Source of the DNA: Terriglobia bacterium
Lineage (GTDB): Bacteria > Acidobacteriota > Terriglobia > Terriglobales > Acidobacteriaceae
DNA length: 64,000 bases
NCBI GenBank assembly: GCA_020073665.1
Contig: JAIQEU010000001.1
Span: forward strand, 248,001-312,000
Reading direction: 5' to 3'
Shown here one piece after another: positions 1 through 8,258 of this stretch. The translations under genes were made by a program, and so were the position numbers. The notes beneath the pieces are model-generated. The model worked only from the letters and a program-made list of their open reading frames with translations. It did no database searches and was not told the DNA's origin. Positions within the stretch are counted from its first letter, which is position 1. The number at the start of each line of letters is the position of its first letter.

Positions 1-240
1 TGTGCCGTCGCCATTTCCCAAGATGATGTCGAGGTTACCTTCATATTTTGGGGATTCGGTATTGGCAACCGCTACGGCGATATCGGGGAAGCCATCGTGA
101 TTAAAGTCCGCTACTATCAGGTCCCAGGCGCTTACGAAGTTCCCGACATATTGGTAAGGCGCGAAGCATTGCCCTACTACAGTGGGCGCGAGGGCAAAGC
201 AGGTAGCAGCAGAGAGTACTGCCGCCAAGAAGGCTTTCAT
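1..240 (-). CDS. FG-GAP/VCBS repeat protein, 5' end only (runs off the left edge)
   Basis: Reading the minus strand from the ATG at 238-240 gives 80 open codons that reach the window edge. The first ~23 residues are a signal peptide (MKAFLAAVL, then a hydrophobic stretch ending near VVGQ). After it comes an FG-GAP/VCBS blade: DFNHDGFPDIAVA followed by a LDIILGNGDGT segment, the calcium-binding DxNxDGxxDI pattern of integrin-like beta-propellers. A strong Shine-Dalgarno AGGAGG sits at 246-251 with a 5-nt spacer, which fixes the start. The product is expected outside the cytoplasm as a propeller-type adhesion or cell-surface protein; no enzymatic role can be read from the part seen. Confidence 0.8.
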   Translation of the reverse strand, partial: MKAFLAAVLSAATCFALAPTVVGQCFAPYQYVGNFVSAWDLIVADFNHDGFPDIAVAVANTESPKYEGNLDIILGNGDGT

Positions 241-393
241 CCCGTCCTCCTACACAAAGATCCTTGCGCCGAACTTGATCCTGCATCGGCTAAGCTATAG
301 TGTCGGGTTTCCCATTCAGAACGCAGGAAGTCTGCTCTGTCCAAGGCGCCCTGTCAAGGTGCAACGCGGCAACTAAAAGGAATAGTTGGCGAT

Positions 394-449
394 AACAGGC
401 GATTACACTTAAAACCCAAGGTCAATGAGTGTAATGGCGATGTTACGCC
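394..449. repeat. interspersed inverted repeat, copy 1
   Basis: Begins AACAGGCG, then TTACACT; closes with AGTGTAATGGCG and GTTACGCC. The TTACACT/AGTGTAA arms can pair. A second copy with the same outer words and a different interior lies at 1890-1957, so both the di-haem gene and the following VWFA gene have one upstream. The rest of 241-568 shows no gene. Confidence 0.6.
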
Positions 450-568
450 CGTTGAGAGACACCTTATCGTTCGGGCGAATCAATATTGCTGCTTCAGGGC
501 GGTTGCGCGAATCATAGGAACCGGTGTAGAGTTGGCGCCGTTTTGCGGTCGGACAGGAGGTCTCCGGT

Positions 569-1834
569 ATGTTCACCCAACGCCACTTCCCTGTTTTTCC
601 AACAATCGTCGCGTTTGCTGTTCTGGCCGTGCTCTGCTGTGGCAGCGCTCAGGCGCAGCAATTAGGCGGACCGCTGCCAAACCTCGATCCGCAAGAGGCC
701 AAGTGGTACACCGCCGGGCAGAAAATGTTTTTCAGGCTGTGGGGCGTGAAGGAGGGACTGGGGCCGGTAACCACCGATGGCGGGTGCGTCCGTTGCCACA
801 AATCACCGGTCATTGGTGGCGGCGCGGCGCGGCTTTCGACTTACTTCGGTCTGACCAATCCTGACGGTTCTTTCGACCAGTCTTATCTGGGTGGCCCGTT
901 CCTGCAACCCTTCGGCACCGTCGTGCCTCCGAGCTGCACGATTCCGGGAGAGATAATCCCGGCGGGGGCGACGGTGGAAAAGCGCTTGACCTCGCCGCTG
1001 TTCGGGTTCGGCCTGATCGATGCTATCGCCGACGCCGACATTCTGAATCAGGTCACATTCGAGCTCAACAACTATCAGGCCGACGGCATTCACGGCATGG
1101 CCAACATGGAACTTGACTACCATTCTCCTCCGCTGCTGCGGCCGGGCCGGTTCGGGAGAAAAGCGCAACAGCCTACACTGTTGCAGCAAGTGTCCAGTAA
1201 CTTCGCGCACGACCTGGGAATTACCAACCCCCTGGTGCCACTCCCGGACTGCTCGCAGGGAAACTGCAGCATTAATGCCAATTGCATGCTTCCGCCTGAT
1301 CCCAACAGCCGTAACACTACCAGCAACGGACCGGGGATTCTCGATCTTTCGCACTACGAACGTTTCCTGGCACCCCCGCCGCCCCCAATTCCGGGACAGC
1401 CGGGACAAGCGATCTTCACCTCGGTCGGCTGCATCGAATGTCATCTGCCGAGTTACCACACTCCCACCCAGGTGTTTTTCGACATTGATTTGAAAGGCAC
1501 CCAGTTTGGGCCCAGTCCATCGTTGAGCAACCAGCCGGTGAATCTGTATTCCGATCTGCTGCTGCACGACATGGGCAAGCTGAACGCCGGGGCGTTCCCT
1601 GCCAACACCCTGATCACTGCCCAAGCTACGCAGCAGATGTGGCGGACGACTCCGCTGTGGGGCACCTCGGTGCGCACCGTGTTCTGGCACGACGGCAAAA
1701 CGAAGGACATACCTTCGGCGATCCTGCAGCACAGCCCCGACGGCACCGGCGAAGCGGCGGCGGTGATTGGGCGGTATAAGGCCTTGTCGCCCAGCGATCA
1801 GGCCGCGCTGATTGCGTTTGTGGCGTCGCTGTAG
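569..1834 (+). CDS. di-haem oxidoreductase family (DUF1111) protein, periplasmic
   Basis: A 421-residue exported protein with an N-terminal signal peptide (hydrophobic core residues 12-24, cleavage after AQA at about 29-30). Two c-type haem motifs are visible, C73-V-R-C76-H77 and C288-I-E-C291-H292, as in the DUF1111 'di-haem oxidoreductase, putative peroxidase' family, which is related to MauG and cytochrome c peroxidases. Length fits the family. Shine-Dalgarno AGGAGG at 555-560 with an 8-nt spacer supports the ATG. It probably moves electrons in the periplasm; the substrate is unknown. It is followed by a VWFA protein in the same direction, but each has its own upstream repeat element, so they may not form one transcript. 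Confidence 0.85.
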   Translation: MFTQRHFPVFPTIVAFAVLAVLCCGSAQAQQLGGPLPNLDPQEAKWYTAGQKMFFRLWGVKEGLGPVTTDGGCVRCHKSPVIGGGAARLSTYFGLTNPDGSFDQSYLGGPFLQPFGTVVPPSCTIPGEIIPAGATVEKRLTSPLFGFGLIDAIADADILNQVTFELNNYQADGIHGMANMELDYHSPPLLRPGRFGRKAQQPTLLQQVSSNFAHDLGITNPLVPLPDCSQGNCSINANCMLPPDPNSRNTTSNGPGILDLSHYERFLAPPPPPIPGQPGQAIFTSVGCIECHLPSYHTPTQVFFDIDLKGTQFGPSPSLSNQPVNLYSDLLLHDMGKLNAGAFPANTLITAQATQQMWRTTPLWGTSVRTVFWHDGKTKDIPSAILQHSPDGTGEAAAVIGRYKALSPSDQAALIAFVASL

Positions 1835-1889
1835 GGTGAGGGCGCTCGTGCAATGGTAGCCTGAACGCTTAGGACGCTCAATTGTTGTA

Positions 1890-1957
1890 AACAGGCGTTT
1901 ACACTCATTGACCCCTGGGCCGGAAGGGGGTTTGGAGTGTAATGGCGACGTTACGCC
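1890..1957. repeat. interspersed inverted repeat, copy 2
   Basis: Same outer words as the element at 394-449 (AACAGGCG, TTTACACTC ... GAGTGTAATGGCG, GTTACGCC), separated by a different GC-rich interior. The left arm here, TTTACACTCATTGACC, is nearly the reverse complement of GGTCAATGAGTGTAA in copy 1, so interiors have been exchanged or inverted between copies. It ends about 30 bp before a TATACT -10-like box (1988-1993) of the VWFA gene. Confidence 0.6.
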
Positions 1958-2017
1958 AGCGCTCGGGCAGAGGGTAACGGAACCTACTATACTGCCCAGA
2001 AGCTAATGGGGAATCCC

Positions 2018-3739
2018 ATGCGGAACTTGGCACCGCTGGCGGTGCTGGTGTGTGTGTCGTCGCTAGTCGTCGCGCAGGAGGCGGTGTCGGATATTCCCGG
2101 TCCGACGATTCGTGCTTCCACCCGCCTGGTTCTGGTGGATGTCCTGGTAACCGACAAGACCGGGCGGCCTGTGACGGACCTTGCCGCGCAGGATTTTGCG
2201 CTGCTGGAAGAGGGTAAGCCTCAGGCGCTAGCCACGTTCGCCCCTGAACGCCCGCAAACCCCCACCCCCCGTAAGAATCTGCCGGCGCTGCCACCGGACG
2301 TTTACACCAATCGGCCCACCTACCGGGCTGGGCCCGGACCTCTGACCATTCTTTTACTGGATGCCCTGAACACGACGGTCGGCGATCAGTCGTACGCACG
2401 GCGTGAGATGCTGGACTATCTGCATACCCAATTGCAACCAGGGAGGCGCATGGCAGTTCTGGCCCTGACCAGTCAGCTGCATTTCCTGCAGGATTTCACG
2501 GGCGATCCGGAATTGCTCCGGCGTGCGGTGGAGGCCTACATCGCGAGTGACTCGCGAAACTTGAGCATCGAAGATGTCGAGAAGCGCCTGCCACCTCCTC
2601 CGAGCGGTGGCGGTGGAGCGACTTACGCCGTGATGATTAACTCCCTGCGCAAAATGCTTCTCGAACAAGCGGTATCGTCAGTAGATGAGCGAGCCGAGAA
2701 GACCTTGCAGGCATTTCGTACCCTGGCTCAGTCGGTGGCCGGGTTGCCTGGACGCAAAAGCCTGATTTGGGTGTCAGGCTCGTTCCCGCTCACCTTCGCG
2801 CCTCAAACCAGGCCGATTTTAGGACCGGGGCAACTGGTAGACTCCCGGAACTACGAACCAGATATCCGCCGCACTGCGCAGATGCTGGCGGACGCCCAAG
2901 TTGCTGTTTATCCGGTAGATGCCCATGGTCTGGGGGGAGCTCCGTTCATGGATGCCAGTCAGCCCCTCAAGAACGACATGGGGCACATCTATGCGGGAGA
3001 CGACTTACGCGAAGATCTGAGCCGCAGCAGCGAGCCGTCCCTTAATGCGCGAGCGGCTATGGAGGAGATTGCCGGCTTGACAGGAGGGTTAGCCTTCGTC
3101 AGCCGGAATGACATCGACAATGCGGTCGCCTCGAGCGTCGCCGATGGGAGTTCCTATTACACACTCGGCTACTACCCCAAGGACAAGAACTGGGACGGGC
3201 AATTCCGCACGGTTCAAGTCAAAGTTGCTCGTTCCGGCTTGCACCTCCGCTACCGCCGCGGCTATTACGCCACCGATTTAGCGTCTCTGCCAGTGCATGC
3301 TGGCTCGAAAGAGGATGCTGAGCTGATGTCGGAGCTGAGGAACGTGGCGTTGCCCGCCAGCCTCGTGGTGTTCGACGCGCGCGTCTCCCCGAGTGCCGCG
3401 GCAGGTGGTAACGAGGTCGCAATCGATTTCCGGGTGGACCTCAACACGCTCTCCTTTGAGCTGATGAGCAACCAGGGCCACCACTACAACGTGGATTTCC
3501 ATGCCGTCGCTTTTACACCTGACGGCCAGATCACAGCCCACAGGGACTCGCGACTGGACGCGCCCGTCGCAGGTCAGCGATACGAACAACTGATTCAGGA
3601 GGGACTGCCTTACCGTACCTCGTTGACCTTGCCGCCAGGACGCTACCAGCTGCGGCTAATGGTGCGTGACAACCGGACTGGTTTTCTAGGAAGCCTCGAT
3701 GTTCCGCTGGTGCTGGAAGAGCCGAAGAAACCCAAATGA
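2018..3739 (+). CDS. VWFA-related domain protein (acidobacterial TIGR03436 type), exported
   Basis: About 573 residues, with a signal peptide (MRNLAPLAVLVCV, cleavage near VVAQ). A beta-rich N-domain (LVDVLVTDKTGRPV and DLAAQDFALLEEGKPQ) precedes the von Willebrand A fold. The metal site reads LLLDALNTTVGDQ, the DxLNT form usual in this family instead of DxSxS. The C-terminal part has the YTLGYYP and LRYRRGYYA signatures shared with the other three VWFA proteins of this window. I chose the second ATG because GGGGA lies just before it; an in-frame ATG 12 bp upstream (2006) is possible. A TATACT box at 1988-1993 would give a very short leader. The partner or ligand is unknown. Confidence 0.85.
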   Translation: MRNLAPLAVLVCVSSLVVAQEAVSDIPGPTIRASTRLVLVDVLVTDKTGRPVTDLAAQDFALLEEGKPQALATFAPERPQTPTPRKNLPALPPDVYTNRPTYRAGPGPLTILLLDALNTTVGDQSYARREMLDYLHTQLQPGRRMAVLALTSQLHFLQDFTGDPELLRRAVEAYIASDSRNLSIEDVEKRLPPPPSGGGGATYAVMINSLRKMLLEQAVSSVDERAEKTLQAFRTLAQSVAGLPGRKSLIWVSGSFPLTFAPQTRPILGPGQLVDSRNYEPDIRRTAQMLADAQVAVYPVDAHGLGGAPFMDASQPLKNDMGHIYAGDDLREDLSRSSEPSLNARAAMEEIAGLTGGLAFVSRNDIDNAVASSVADGSSYYTLGYYPKDKNWDGQFRTVQVKVARSGLHLRYRRGYYATDLASLPVHAGSKEDAELMSELRNVALPASLVVFDARVSPSAAAGGNEVAIDFRVDLNTLSFELMSNQGHHYNVDFHAVAFTPDGQITAHRDSRLDAPVAGQRYEQLIQEGLPYRTSLTLPPGRYQLRLMVRDNRTGFLGSLDVPLVLEEPKKPK

Positions 3740-3812
3740 GCGCAGCGCCAAAGTTCCCAAGCGACGACGGCATGTGGTTGTTCCGAGTTTTTACTCCCGA
3801 CGTCGGGAGAAT

Positions 3813-4205
3813 CTACGACAACTTCGCCTCCTGAATCGCGGCCAACTGCGCCGGTTGTGTCAGGCCGATGTCTACCATCTGGAATGACCTGCACTCCACG
3901 AGCCCCTGTTTCTTAAGCGAATACGGGTCAACAAGAATGAGAATCACACCCCATTCACCAGGCCAACGAATCTCTCCCATGTCGAAGATGACGGACATCT
4001 TGCCGGTCTTTCTATCAACAACCCGCATCAACACAGCCTGCGTCGTTTGTTTACGGCAGGCAGTGCCCCCTTGACGCGTAGTAGTGGTTTGAACCGTTCC
4101 AGCAGTGCCCTGTTTGCGTCCTTGCCGCTGACTTCAACGCAGTAAGAGTCGGCAGCGAGCTCCCAAGATTCCACCTGATACCGCAGAACGGCCTCGTACA
4201 CGTCG
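3813..4205 (-). pseudogene. broken gene of an acidobacterial-type conserved hypothetical family
   Basis: Two minus-strand ORFs (stops at 4028-4030 and 3813-3815) read as one protein if a single G is added to the G5 run at 4066-4070. The joined product runs from VYEAVLRYQ through YCVEVSGKDAN and LLERFKPLL to RVVDRKTGKMSVIFD and EIRWPGEW, which resembles a family of small secreted hypotheticals that I associate with Acidobacteriota (recognition from memory, no search). The 5' end is missing: sequence before residue VYEA is a palindromic repeat element (4206-4336). So the gene is both truncated by a repeat and frameshifted; a base-calling error in the homopolymer could explain the frameshift but not the lost N-terminus. 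Confidence 0.45.
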
Positions 4206-4336
4206 GCGGGTGGCCCACCCTTCGTTCTTCGAAGGGTGGGATTCCACCGCGACCCTGAATCCCCAGAATGCACCGATAATCCCCGTCACCCACCCTTTTC
4301 GCAAAAAAAACACGGAAAGGATGGGGCACCCGGCAT
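4206..4336. repeat. composite palindromic repeat (GGTGCCCCACCC family)
   Basis: Two hairpins flank a spacer. The left one is GGCCCACCCTTCG ... CGAAGGGTGGG; the right one is CACCCTTTTCGC, an A-run, then AAGGATGGGGCACCCGG. The spacer (CCCTGAATCCCCAGAATGC ... ATAATCCC) recurs in diverged form at about 20210-20250. The element abuts the remnant gene at 3813-4205. The remainder up to 4455 holds nothing recognisable. Confidence 0.7.
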
Positions 4337-4455
4337 CTACACCAACTATCGTGGCTTCTATAAACATTGCCCAACGACTTTGTTACTGACGTTTAGCTGT
4401 GTATGGGCCGCATCTCTTTTTTCGCAGCCTGACCAGGCATTCCGTAAGCGCGGCG

Positions 4456-4920
4456 CTATGTGCGAGCGACTTCAGGCGTTGGATTCCTGCTGGCGCGCGC
4501 CCGGGAGGCGAGCAGAGGTCCCTGCTTCATGGTCATGCGCATCCCCGAAATCTCCTCGCTCAGCAACTGCATCACTTGAAACGAAAGGTTGGAATTTTTC
4601 TTCAACAGGTCGAGCACGGCCTCCCTGGGGACAAACCCCAGATGGGAATCTTCCAGCACTTCCGCCGTCAGACTGTAAGGCGCCCCCGACATCGTCGCGG
4701 GCAGGCCCACCAGGGCCCCCACACCCAGGGTCCGGCTGGGACAAACACTTTCATCGCAGCCCAAGCCCAGCTTGACCTTCCCGCTGCGCACCAGAAACAC
4801 CCCGGAGACGTCATCTCCGCGGCGAAACAGCGTGCTGCCCCGGGCCTTGGAAACCTCGGTGGCAATCGCTTCCAGATGACTCTGCAGTTCAGTCGGTGTA
4901 TGCACGGCTCTCAATGGCAT
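4456..4920 (-). CDS. cyclic-nucleotide-binding (Crp/Fnr-like sensor) domain protein without HTH
   Basis: About 154 residues from the ATG preceded by GGGGGGAG. It matches a cNMP-binding beta-barrel: ITEVSKARGSTLFRRGDDV, GVFLVRSGKVKLGL, a phosphate-cassette-like LGVGALVGLPATMSGAPYS, then a C-helix (VLDLLKKNSNLSFQVMQLL). Crp/Fnr regulators normally have ~70 more residues with a winged helix; here the chain ends shortly after the helix, so it cannot bind DNA by itself. An upstream ATG (4992) would add 24 residues but overlaps a TGTGA-N6-TCAC palindrome, so the shorter start is preferred. It may be a sensor subunit or redox/ligand-binding protein; partner unknown. Confidence 0.75.
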   Translation of the reverse strand: MPLRAVHTPTELQSHLEAIATEVSKARGSTLFRRGDDVSGVFLVRSGKVKLGLGCDESVCPSRTLGVGALVGLPATMSGAPYSLTAEVLEDSHLGFVPREAVLDLLKKNSNLSFQVMQLLSEEISGMRMTMKQGPLLASRARASRNPTPEVART

Positions 4921-4977
4921 GGCTCCCCCCATCCTGTGAGCGATGGGCTCTTTATATCCCGCAAATTCCGGACACAC

Positions 4978-4993
4978 TGTGACCATGGTCACG
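4978..4993. promoter_or_regulatory. CRP/FNR-superfamily-like operator
   Basis: TGTGACCATGGTCACG has the TGTGA-N6-TCAC(A) layout of a CRP site and a 14-bp perfect core palindrome. It lies ~58 bp upstream of the start of the HTH-less cNMP-binding protein and ~235 bp upstream of the Nudix gene. Site identity is inferred from consensus knowledge from Proteobacteria. Confidence 0.5.
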
Positions 4994-5227
4994 CTAGCGT
5001 GTGATGGCCCGGGACCGTCCCGGTGGAGAAAAACTGGCCACCTGCCGGGAACCGCTTCGCAAGGCTCGAACCCAGCCCCGCGCTTCAGCGCTGAGTAGGC
5101 CTGAAACTCAAGGTGTAAACTCTCAACCTGTAGGGCTGGCTTCGCTTTCGATTCGGCGCCGCTGGCCTGCCTGCGTTAGCGGCCATAAGTTGATGTCACG
5201 GTGATTCTCCAGCCGAGAGGGCCTCGC

Positions 5228-6232
5228 ATGAGCGTCGACGACGAAAAACTTCTGCTCCAGGAATACGCTCACTTCGGCGATGCCATCTTCAAGAACGAAG
5301 AAATCGGTGAACGTCGTGTCCAATTTTTTGTCACCATCGCCACCGCAGTTCTCGGCGGGGTGGCTCTTCTTTACACCAGCGATCACCCAAAGCTCCCGCC
5401 AGAAACTATTCACAAGATTGCGGTGGCCGCACTGCTCAGCCTGTTCCTCCTCGGACTGGTCACCTTTGCCCGCATCCTCCAACGCGACCACGTGACCGCG
5501 GAGTACAAAGGGATTCAGCGTTATCTGCGAGAGCAGTTGCGAACCCGATCGGCTTCGCTCCAGGAGTACGCGCTGCCTTTCCGGGACCCTCGGCACAAGC
5601 TGTTGCGAGGGGGCATCGCCATCACCACAGCCGTGATCAACAGTTTGGTACTGGCCTTCCTGATCGGGATATGGACCAGGGACAACCCCAAGAGCACGCT
5701 CCTCATAATCGACGGCTTTCTATGGTCATTCGTACTTCATGCCGTCGCCATCGGTGGAAAAACTGTCCCCAGGGAGAGATCGCAGACTTACCGTGCCGGG
5801 GCGGGTGCGGTCATCCTGAATAGCCAGGGCCTGGTCCTGGCGATGAAGCGCAAAAATATTCCCGGCGCCTGGCAACTTCCGCAAGGCGGACTGAAAATCG
5901 GAGAGTCTCCTAGAGAGGCTGCCCTTCGGGAAATCTGTGAAGAGACCGGAATCAGGGAGAAGGATCTGCAGGAGCTGCCTCTCGAGCCAGTTCTCCTGGC
6001 GTATGATCTCCCGCCAGAGTACCGCAGCGAGAAGACGGGACGCGGCCAGGTTCACCACTGGTTCCTGTTCCGCTATACCGGGCCGGATTCGGGCATCTCC
6101 TTGGGCGACGGAAAAGAGTTCGAGGCCCGGAAATGGACATCCCTCCACCAGTTGGCGTCTGAAGTCGTCCCCTTTCGGCAGGAAGTCTATCGCGAACTGC
6201 TTAGGCGATGGTCATCCGAACTGGCTCAGTGA
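5228..6232 (+). CDS. membrane-anchored Nudix hydrolase, RppH-like catalytic domain
   Basis: 334 residues. The N-terminal half has about four predicted membrane segments (near residues 31-50, 62-82, 129-150 and 158-178). The C-terminal half (about 190-330) is a Nudix domain with a complete box: GGLKIGE, seven residues, then REICEETGI (Nudix GX5EX7REUXEEXGU). The preceding words PGAWQLPQGG are like those of RNA pyrophosphohydrolase RppH, so hydrolysis of a nucleoside polyphosphate or 5'-triphosphate RNA at the inner membrane is plausible. A GTG at 5201 would add nine residues; the ATG is preferred because GAGAGGG lies 8 nt before it. Fusion of an RppH-like domain to a four-helix membrane domain is unusual. 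Confidence 0.8.
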   Translation: MSVDDEKLLLQEYAHFGDAIFKNEEIGERRVQFFVTIATAVLGGVALLYTSDHPKLPPETIHKIAVAALLSLFLLGLVTFARILQRDHVTAEYKGIQRYLREQLRTRSASLQEYALPFRDPRHKLLRGGIAITTAVINSLVLAFLIGIWTRDNPKSTLLIIDGFLWSFVLHAVAIGGKTVPRERSQTYRAGAGAVILNSQGLVLAMKRKNIPGAWQLPQGGLKIGESPREAALREICEETGIREKDLQELPLEPVLLAYDLPPEYRSEKTGRGQVHHWFLFRYTGPDSGISLGDGKEFEARKWTSLHQLASEVVPFRQEVYRELLRRWSSELAQ

Positions 6233-6253
6233 GTATCCGCTGAGAGATATTCG

Positions 6254-6297
6254 CCGGGTGCCCCACCCTTCCCCGCTTCTTGGGGAGGGTGGGGATT
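6254..6297. repeat. palindromic repeat (GGTGCCCCACCC family)
   Basis: CGGGTGCCCCACCCTTCCCC, a 7-nt loop, then GGGGAGGGTGGGG. It sits between the convergent 3' ends of the Nudix and AhpD-like genes, where its long stem could stop transcription from either side. Confidence 0.75.
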
Positions 6298-6339
6298 TTG
6301 ACTTCCGGAGGTCAACGGGTGCCCGGTCGCAGAATCCCC

Positions 6340-6819
6340 TCAGGCGCTTTTCTTCACCTCCGCCGCCTTGGCCGGCTGATAGGTGCCGGGAACCAGGCGC
6401 GCCGAGATCGCCAGGCGATTCCACAGGTTGATGGTGGCCACCGCCAGCGTCAAATCCGCCAGTTCCTTCTCGCTGAAATGAGGCCGCACTTGCTCATACA
6501 CTTCATCGGGAACATGGCCTTCGGTGATGCGCGTGACTACTTCGGTCCAGGCCAGCGCAGCACGCTCCCGTTCGCTGTAGTACGGGGACTCTTGCCAGGC
6601 ATCCAGCCCGTACAGGCGCTGTTCGTTTTCGCCGATGGCCCGCAGGTCCTTCCAGTGCATGTCAATGCAATAGGCACAACCGTTGATTTGGGATGCCCGC
6701 AGCTTCAACAAGTGAATCAGGGGGATTTCCAAACCACACTGATGAAGATATTCCTCCAACCCCAGCACTGCCTGGTAAGCGGCAGGGGCTACGCTGCCAA
6801 AGTGAATTCGCTGGCGCAT
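6340..6819 (-). CDS. carboxymuconolactone decarboxylase / AhpD-like peroxidase family protein
   Basis: 159 residues of the AhpD-like alpha-helical fold. The redox motif is C48-A-Y-C51-I-D-M-H55 in the order ExxCxxCxxxH-like, preceded by helix LIHLLKLRASQINGC, as in the alkylhydroperoxidase-core families (TIGR00778-like). The two cysteines are expected to form a reducible disulphide that reduces peroxides. AGGAGGGCCC immediately before the ATG supports the start. The gene is single, convergent with the Nudix gene. Physiological reductant and substrate are not evident from context. Confidence 0.85.
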   Translation of the reverse strand: MRQRIHFGSVAPAAYQAVLGLEEYLHQCGLEIPLIHLLKLRASQINGCAYCIDMHWKDLRAIGENEQRLYGLDAWQESPYYSERERAALAWTEVVTRITEGHVPDEVYEQVRPHFSEKELADLTLAVATINLWNRLAISARLVPGTYQPAKAAEVKKSA

Positions 6820-6904
6820 CGGGCCCTCCTCTAGCTAAGGAATGTTGTTCCTCCTTTAGATTCTCCTCGCCTGGCCCCGGCTGCAGAGATTCAGAATTCT
6901 GATG

Positions 6905-6991
6905 CTCCCCACCTTAGTCAGATAGAAATCTCAAGTGGGAGACAGCTTGGGGAATCTCTCCGTTCATGCAACCAGAGGTGGGGACCCGGCC
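6905..6991. repeat. degenerate palindromic repeat (GGTGCCCCACC family)
   Basis: CTCCCCACCTTAG ... CAAGTGGGAGAC ... GAGGTGGGGACCCGGC: the same words as the other GGTGCCCCACC elements but more diverged. It fills part of the 310-bp spacer between the AhpD-like gene and the HAF-repeat gene; nothing coding is seen there. Confidence 0.45.
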
Positions 6992-7129
6992 GTACCTGCC
7001 TGCAGTGCGTTGGTCTCTCCGGGATGGCCATTCGTCCCTCGCACCTTGTGTGCTCGTCGCCGCTCAAACCACAATGTCTCGCCTCAACCCGGCCCGCCCG
7101 GCTTGAGACCAACATCCACGGAGGCCCAC

Positions 7130-7987
7130 TTGAACTTCATCACCTGGCAAATTTTCCGCAACCTCACGTCCACCCTGCTGCTGGCCGGCATCGCCATATT
7201 GCCGGCATCGGCACAAACCAACCTGGTCACCAGGCTTAATCCTGCCGGATCTTCCTACACCACCGCCAACGGATTGAACAACATCGGCACCGTCGTCGGC
7301 ACGTTCGAGTTCCCCGGACAGCAACTCGAAGCATTCACCTACGTCGCCAGCCAGAACAAGTACCGCACCTTCAAAGCCCCCGGCGCCCTCTACACCATCG
7401 CCCTCGGCGTCAATGACCTCAACACCGTGGTGGGCACGTTCGCGACTCCCGACAATGTAACCCACGGGTTCTTTCTCAACGGGTCAACCTTCACCCAGTA
7501 CGATGTCGCCGGAAGTTCGGGTACCCAGATCGACAGCATCAACGACTCCGGCAACTTCTCCGGCACCGTGGGATCGAACGGCTTCTACCAGGGCTTCGTC
7601 AGCATTGGCGGCACCGTCACCCAATTCACCGCGCACGGCCGCCCCACGATCGCTTACGAGATCAACAGCACCAACAGCGTCGTTGGATTCTTCGTCAATT
7701 CTGCCGCCAACGGCACCCATGGCTTCCTGCGCGGCCCCGGCGGCTTCATCACCCAGATCGACGTCCCCGGCTCAACCTCGACCGCCTGCACCGGCATCAA
7801 CGACGCCGGCGTCATCACCGGTTTCTATAACGACAGCACGGGCGCCAGCCACAGCTTTATCCTGACCAACGGCAAGTTCCACACCACCACCTTCCCTTAC
7901 ATTGCCCAGATCAACAACAGCGGAGCCATCGTCGGCTCCACCGCCAGCAAGGCCGGCCAGACGATCGGATTCCTGGCCCTGCCGTAA
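7130..7987 (+). CDS. HAF-repeat-type exported protein
   Basis: 285 residues from a TTG start preceded by GGAGG (7120-7124) with a 5-nt spacer; the ORF is open further upstream but only this start puts the signal peptide (MNFITWQIFRN, hydrophobic core, cleavage after ASAQ) at the N-terminus. The mature part is made of ~40-residue repeats with the pattern INxxGxxVGxF...xxxHGF (for example NGLNNIGTVVGTFEF, VNDLNTVVGTFAT, INDAGVITGFYND), the 'probable extracellular repeat, HAF family' signature. Such proteins are probably beta-propeller-like and act outside the cell; function unknown. Confidence 0.75.
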   Translation: MNFITWQIFRNLTSTLLLAGIAILPASAQTNLVTRLNPAGSSYTTANGLNNIGTVVGTFEFPGQQLEAFTYVASQNKYRTFKAPGALYTIALGVNDLNTVVGTFATPDNVTHGFFLNGSTFTQYDVAGSSGTQIDSINDSGNFSGTVGSNGFYQGFVSIGGTVTQFTAHGRPTIAYEINSTNSVVGFFVNSAANGTHGFLRGPGGFITQIDVPGSTSTACTGINDAGVITGFYNDSTGASHSFILTNGKFHTTTFPYIAQINNSGAIVGSTASKAGQTIGFLALP

Positions 7988-8056
7988 CCAGGCTCACCCC
8001 GGGACAGCCGCTCGCGGCTGTCCCGCGGCGCCACCGGCGTCCATTTGAACTCTCGG

Positions 8057-8215
8057 GGTGCCCTATCCTTTTCGCGTCTCTTGCGAAAGCGTCGGTGCGG
8101 GGAATCATCGGCGCGCTTCGGGGCAAAGATTCACTCTAGGAGTCGTAGAGAAATCCCAAGCGGGAGATTGCTGTGGAATCCCACCCTTCAAAAAGCGAAG
8201 GGTGGGGTATCGGTC
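8057..8215. repeat. composite palindromic repeat (GGTGCCC / CCCACCCTTC family)
   Basis: A degenerate hairpin (GGGGTGCCCTATCCTTTTCGC ... GCGAAAGCG) is followed by CCAAGCGGGA and a clean hairpin CCCACCCTTC-loop-GAAGGGTGGGG. The order hairpin / CCAAGCGGGAT / hairpin is the same as in the element at 50001-50112. Confidence 0.6.
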
Positions 8216-8258
8216 GGCATTGCTATGACAAGCATCCATGAAGCCACCGGCCAAACTA

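Noticed and set aside
803-1732. 309-codon minus-strand ORF opposite the DUF1111 gene
   Set aside because: Lies fully antisense to a gene with signal peptide, haem motifs and Shine-Dalgarno; composition is that of a GC-rich shadow frame.
5045-5085. tRNA-like GGTTCGA word on the minus strand
   Set aside because: Flanking bases cannot form a T-stem or acceptor stem.
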